This document shows positions 43,618-44,858 of a stretch of 44,858 nt of DNA, one piece after another. A program made the translations under genes and the position numbers. The stretch is from NCBI GenBank assembly GCA_047639165.1, contig JBLINH010000003.1, forward strand, positions 1 to 44,858. Reading direction: 5' to 3'. Position 1 is the first letter of the stretch, and each line of letters starts with the position of its first letter. This DNA comes from JBLINH01 sp047639165. GTDB lineage: Bacteria > Patescibacteriota > Minisyncoccia > Phycocordibacterales > JAACPR01. The notes beneath the pieces were generated by a model, which saw only the letters and a list, made by a program, of their open reading frames with translations, had not been told where the DNA came from and made no database searches.

Positions 43618-44418
43618 TTACTTTATCTCGTAAGTCACGGAGACCGTAACCGATACCTCATTCTCCCCTACAGGTAGCTCTGGAACTGCTTTGGCTGAAA
43701 CAGCACTATCAAAGCTAGCTTCCATCATTATTGGACCTCCTCTACCACCTTCCTCATAGAAGTTCACAACCCTCTTTATCTTCACACCTAGATCACTTGC
43801 GAGCTTCTCTGCTTTGTCGCGAGCTTCTTCAATAGCCATTGATCTTGCTGATTCCTTCAAAGCTTCAGGATCATCTATTGAGAAGTTAAGTCCTGAGATG
43901 TTGGTGATACCTCTTGCACCAACCCCTGAAAGGATTCCTCCTGCCTTTTCTGTATCTCGTACCTTCACAAGTGTAGTTTGATTCACTGAGTATCCAATTA
44001 GTTTTCTTTCAGACGCTCCACAATCAAATCCTCTACAAGGAATGTACTCGTAGCGGGGTGAAGCATTATATGACACAGTCTTTATATCCCCCTCTTCGAT
44101 ACCAGACTCCTTAAGGAATTCAAGAACTATATTTGTCTTCTTTGCAGCTTCTTCTTGAGCTGACTCAACAGACTCTGATGTTATATCAACTGAGTATGTA
44201 AATGTAGCAACATCTGGAACAGCTACGATCTCTCCAGTACCTTGTACTGTGATTGTATTAGCTGCATATTCCCCATCATTATTCCATGCCACTAACTTGT
44301 CTACTACAAGCAGTGTAAGGAAGATTGATAACATAAGTGTTACTAGAACACCTCCGAACAATGCCCATGAAATGGCATAGTTTCTATCGTTAAAGAATTT
44401 GTTTAGACATTGCTTCAT
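43618..44418 (-). CDS. Membrane-anchored SIMPL (DUF541) domain protein
   Basis: This 266-aa protein has a positively charged N-terminus, a transmembrane helix (residues about 18-42) and an extracytoplasmic SIMPL domain: ITVQGTGEIVAVPDVATFTYSVDITSESVESAQEEAAKKTN, ESGIEEGDIKTVSYNASPRYEY, GYSVNQTTLVKVRDTEKAGGIL and AIEEARDKAEKLASDLGVKIKRVVNFYE. This matches the YggE/BP26 family, which forms rings in studied members. Two Cys (in PCRGFDCG) may form a disulfide. The E. coli homologue is linked to oxidative stress, but the molecular role is unclear. Confidence 0.93.
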   Translation of the reverse strand: MKQCLNKFFNDRNYAISWALFGGVLVTLMLSIFLTLLVVDKLVAWNNDGEYAANTITVQGTGEIVAVPDVATFTYSVDITSESVESAQEEAAKKTNIVLEFLKESGIEEGDIKTVSYNASPRYEYIPCRGFDCGASERKLIGYSVNQTTLVKVRDTEKAGGILSGVGARGITNISGLNFSIDDPEALKESARSMAIEEARDKAEKLASDLGVKIKRVVNFYEEGGRGGPIMMEASFDSAVSAKAVPELPVGENEVSVTVSVTYEIK

Positions 44419-44471
44419 ATATATTGTGATTACTTTTTAATGTATTTAGCATACCTGTATGGAGGGAAATG

Positions 44472-44497
44472 GGAAACCCCCTCAGGAAGAGGGGGTG
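44472..44497 (-). terminator. Intrinsic terminator overlapping a stop codon
   Basis: ACCCCCTC-TTCCT-GAGGGGGT on the minus strand, followed by TTTCCC. The TGA stop of the 97-aa gene (44484-44482) lies inside the stem. Confidence 0.7.
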
Positions 44498-44775
44498 GCT
44501 ACGTTGTATATGTATATCTTTTCGGTTGAGCGATCTTGGTCTTTGGTTATTTGGAGGCCGGTTGAGGCTTCGATGAATTCGATCACACCTCTCAATTCCA
44601 ATTCTAATTGAGTAAATGTAAAAGGAAATTCAATGGTTTGACCTCTTTCGTTCAAAAGATAGATCTTAATATTTCTTGTAAATCTTACAAGAAAAGAGGT
44701 TTGTGATATTAAGACTTTTACATTGTCTCCTTTTAATAGTTTAGTTGCTTTTCCTTCTTTAGTGTACAAGTTCAT
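44482..44775 (-). CDS. Unrecognised 97-aa protein
   Basis: I do not recognise this protein. It is soluble, with a basic N-terminal half (KATKLLKGDNVKVLISQTSFLVRFTRNIKIYLLNERGQTIEFPFTFTQLELEL) that alternates hydrophobic and polar residues like a small beta fold, then a helix (RGVIEFIEASTGLQI) and a short polar tail. There is no signal or transmembrane segment. Its reading frame is open and ends in a terminator stem, which supports a real gene. It is first on its strand at the window edge; the 83 bases beyond show no promoter I would name. Confidence 0.6.
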   Translation of the reverse strand: MNLYTKEGKATKLLKGDNVKVLISQTSFLVRFTRNIKIYLLNERGQTIEFPFTFTQLELELRGVIEFIEASTGLQITKDQDRSTEKIYIYNVATPSS

Positions 44776-44858
44776 GGGTTGGTTACCTTTCTGAACCTAT
44801 ATTCCTTAAATTATTACTTGAAGTCAAATACTAAATGTGTTTTAAAATTTAATCACAT

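Overview
The window looks like a chromosomal segment of an ultra-small candidate-phyla bacterium (Patescibacteria/CPR, most likely Parcubacteria). The evidence is AT-rich DNA, compact gene order, few Shine-Dalgarno sequences, a 23S rRNA gene carrying group I introns, CPR-style surface proteins, and rplK ending at a terminator with no rplA after it. Absence of L1 is a reported trait of one Parcubacteria group, so this placement is an inference. UAA, UAG and UGA all appear to act as stops.

Layout. 1-3.5 kb (minus): a truncated repeat protein with 63-bp tandem repeats, rodA and a membrane protein. 3.5-7.9 kb (minus): 5S and 23S rRNA genes with their own promoter, a leader containing an intrinsic terminator, long processing stems, two ORF-less group I introns and two expanded hairpins; no 16S or tRNA is present. 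8-15.3 kb (minus): an envelope region with a winged-helix/nucleotidyltransferase-like protein, a lamin-tail/PKD protein, an O-antigen-ligase-like polymerase with TPR, a Ser-linker/peptidoglycan-binding surface protein behind a structured leader of about 440 nt, and a DNA-binding protein. 15.4-19.9 kb (plus): ftsK, an anchored Ig-like protein, recA and efp. 19.9-25.3 kb (minus): a frameshifted duplicated small gene, rpsR-ssb-rpsF, tatD, metG, an AI-2E-family permease and a 55-aa membrane ORF. 25.3-35.9 kb (minus): an M16 protease, glyS, a large anchored protein, recO, ileS and argS. 35.9-40.9 kb: a nearly complete thymidylate module (tmk, dut, glyA and dcd on minus; thyA and folA on plus). 40.9-44.8 kb: rplK-nusG-secE, a solitary MazF-like toxin, two plus-strand genes sharing an unrecognised LPDG...W module, a SIMPL protein and an unrecognised ORF. 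The last 83 bases show nothing recognisable.

Function. dcd makes dUTP, dut makes dUMP, thyA makes dTMP, folA and glyA recycle the folate, and tmk phosphorylates dTMP, so a cell that probably scavenges nucleotides can still make dTTP from dCTP. Three aminoacyl-tRNA synthetases lie between 26.8 and 35.9 kb and a fourth (metG) at 22.5-23.9 kb. The strongest oddity is an intact-looking histidine-phosphatase domain inside IleRS. Other points for a second look are the 23S introns, terminator-like hairpins just downstream of near-consensus promoters, an in-frame ORF after the glyS stop, and the LPDG module family.
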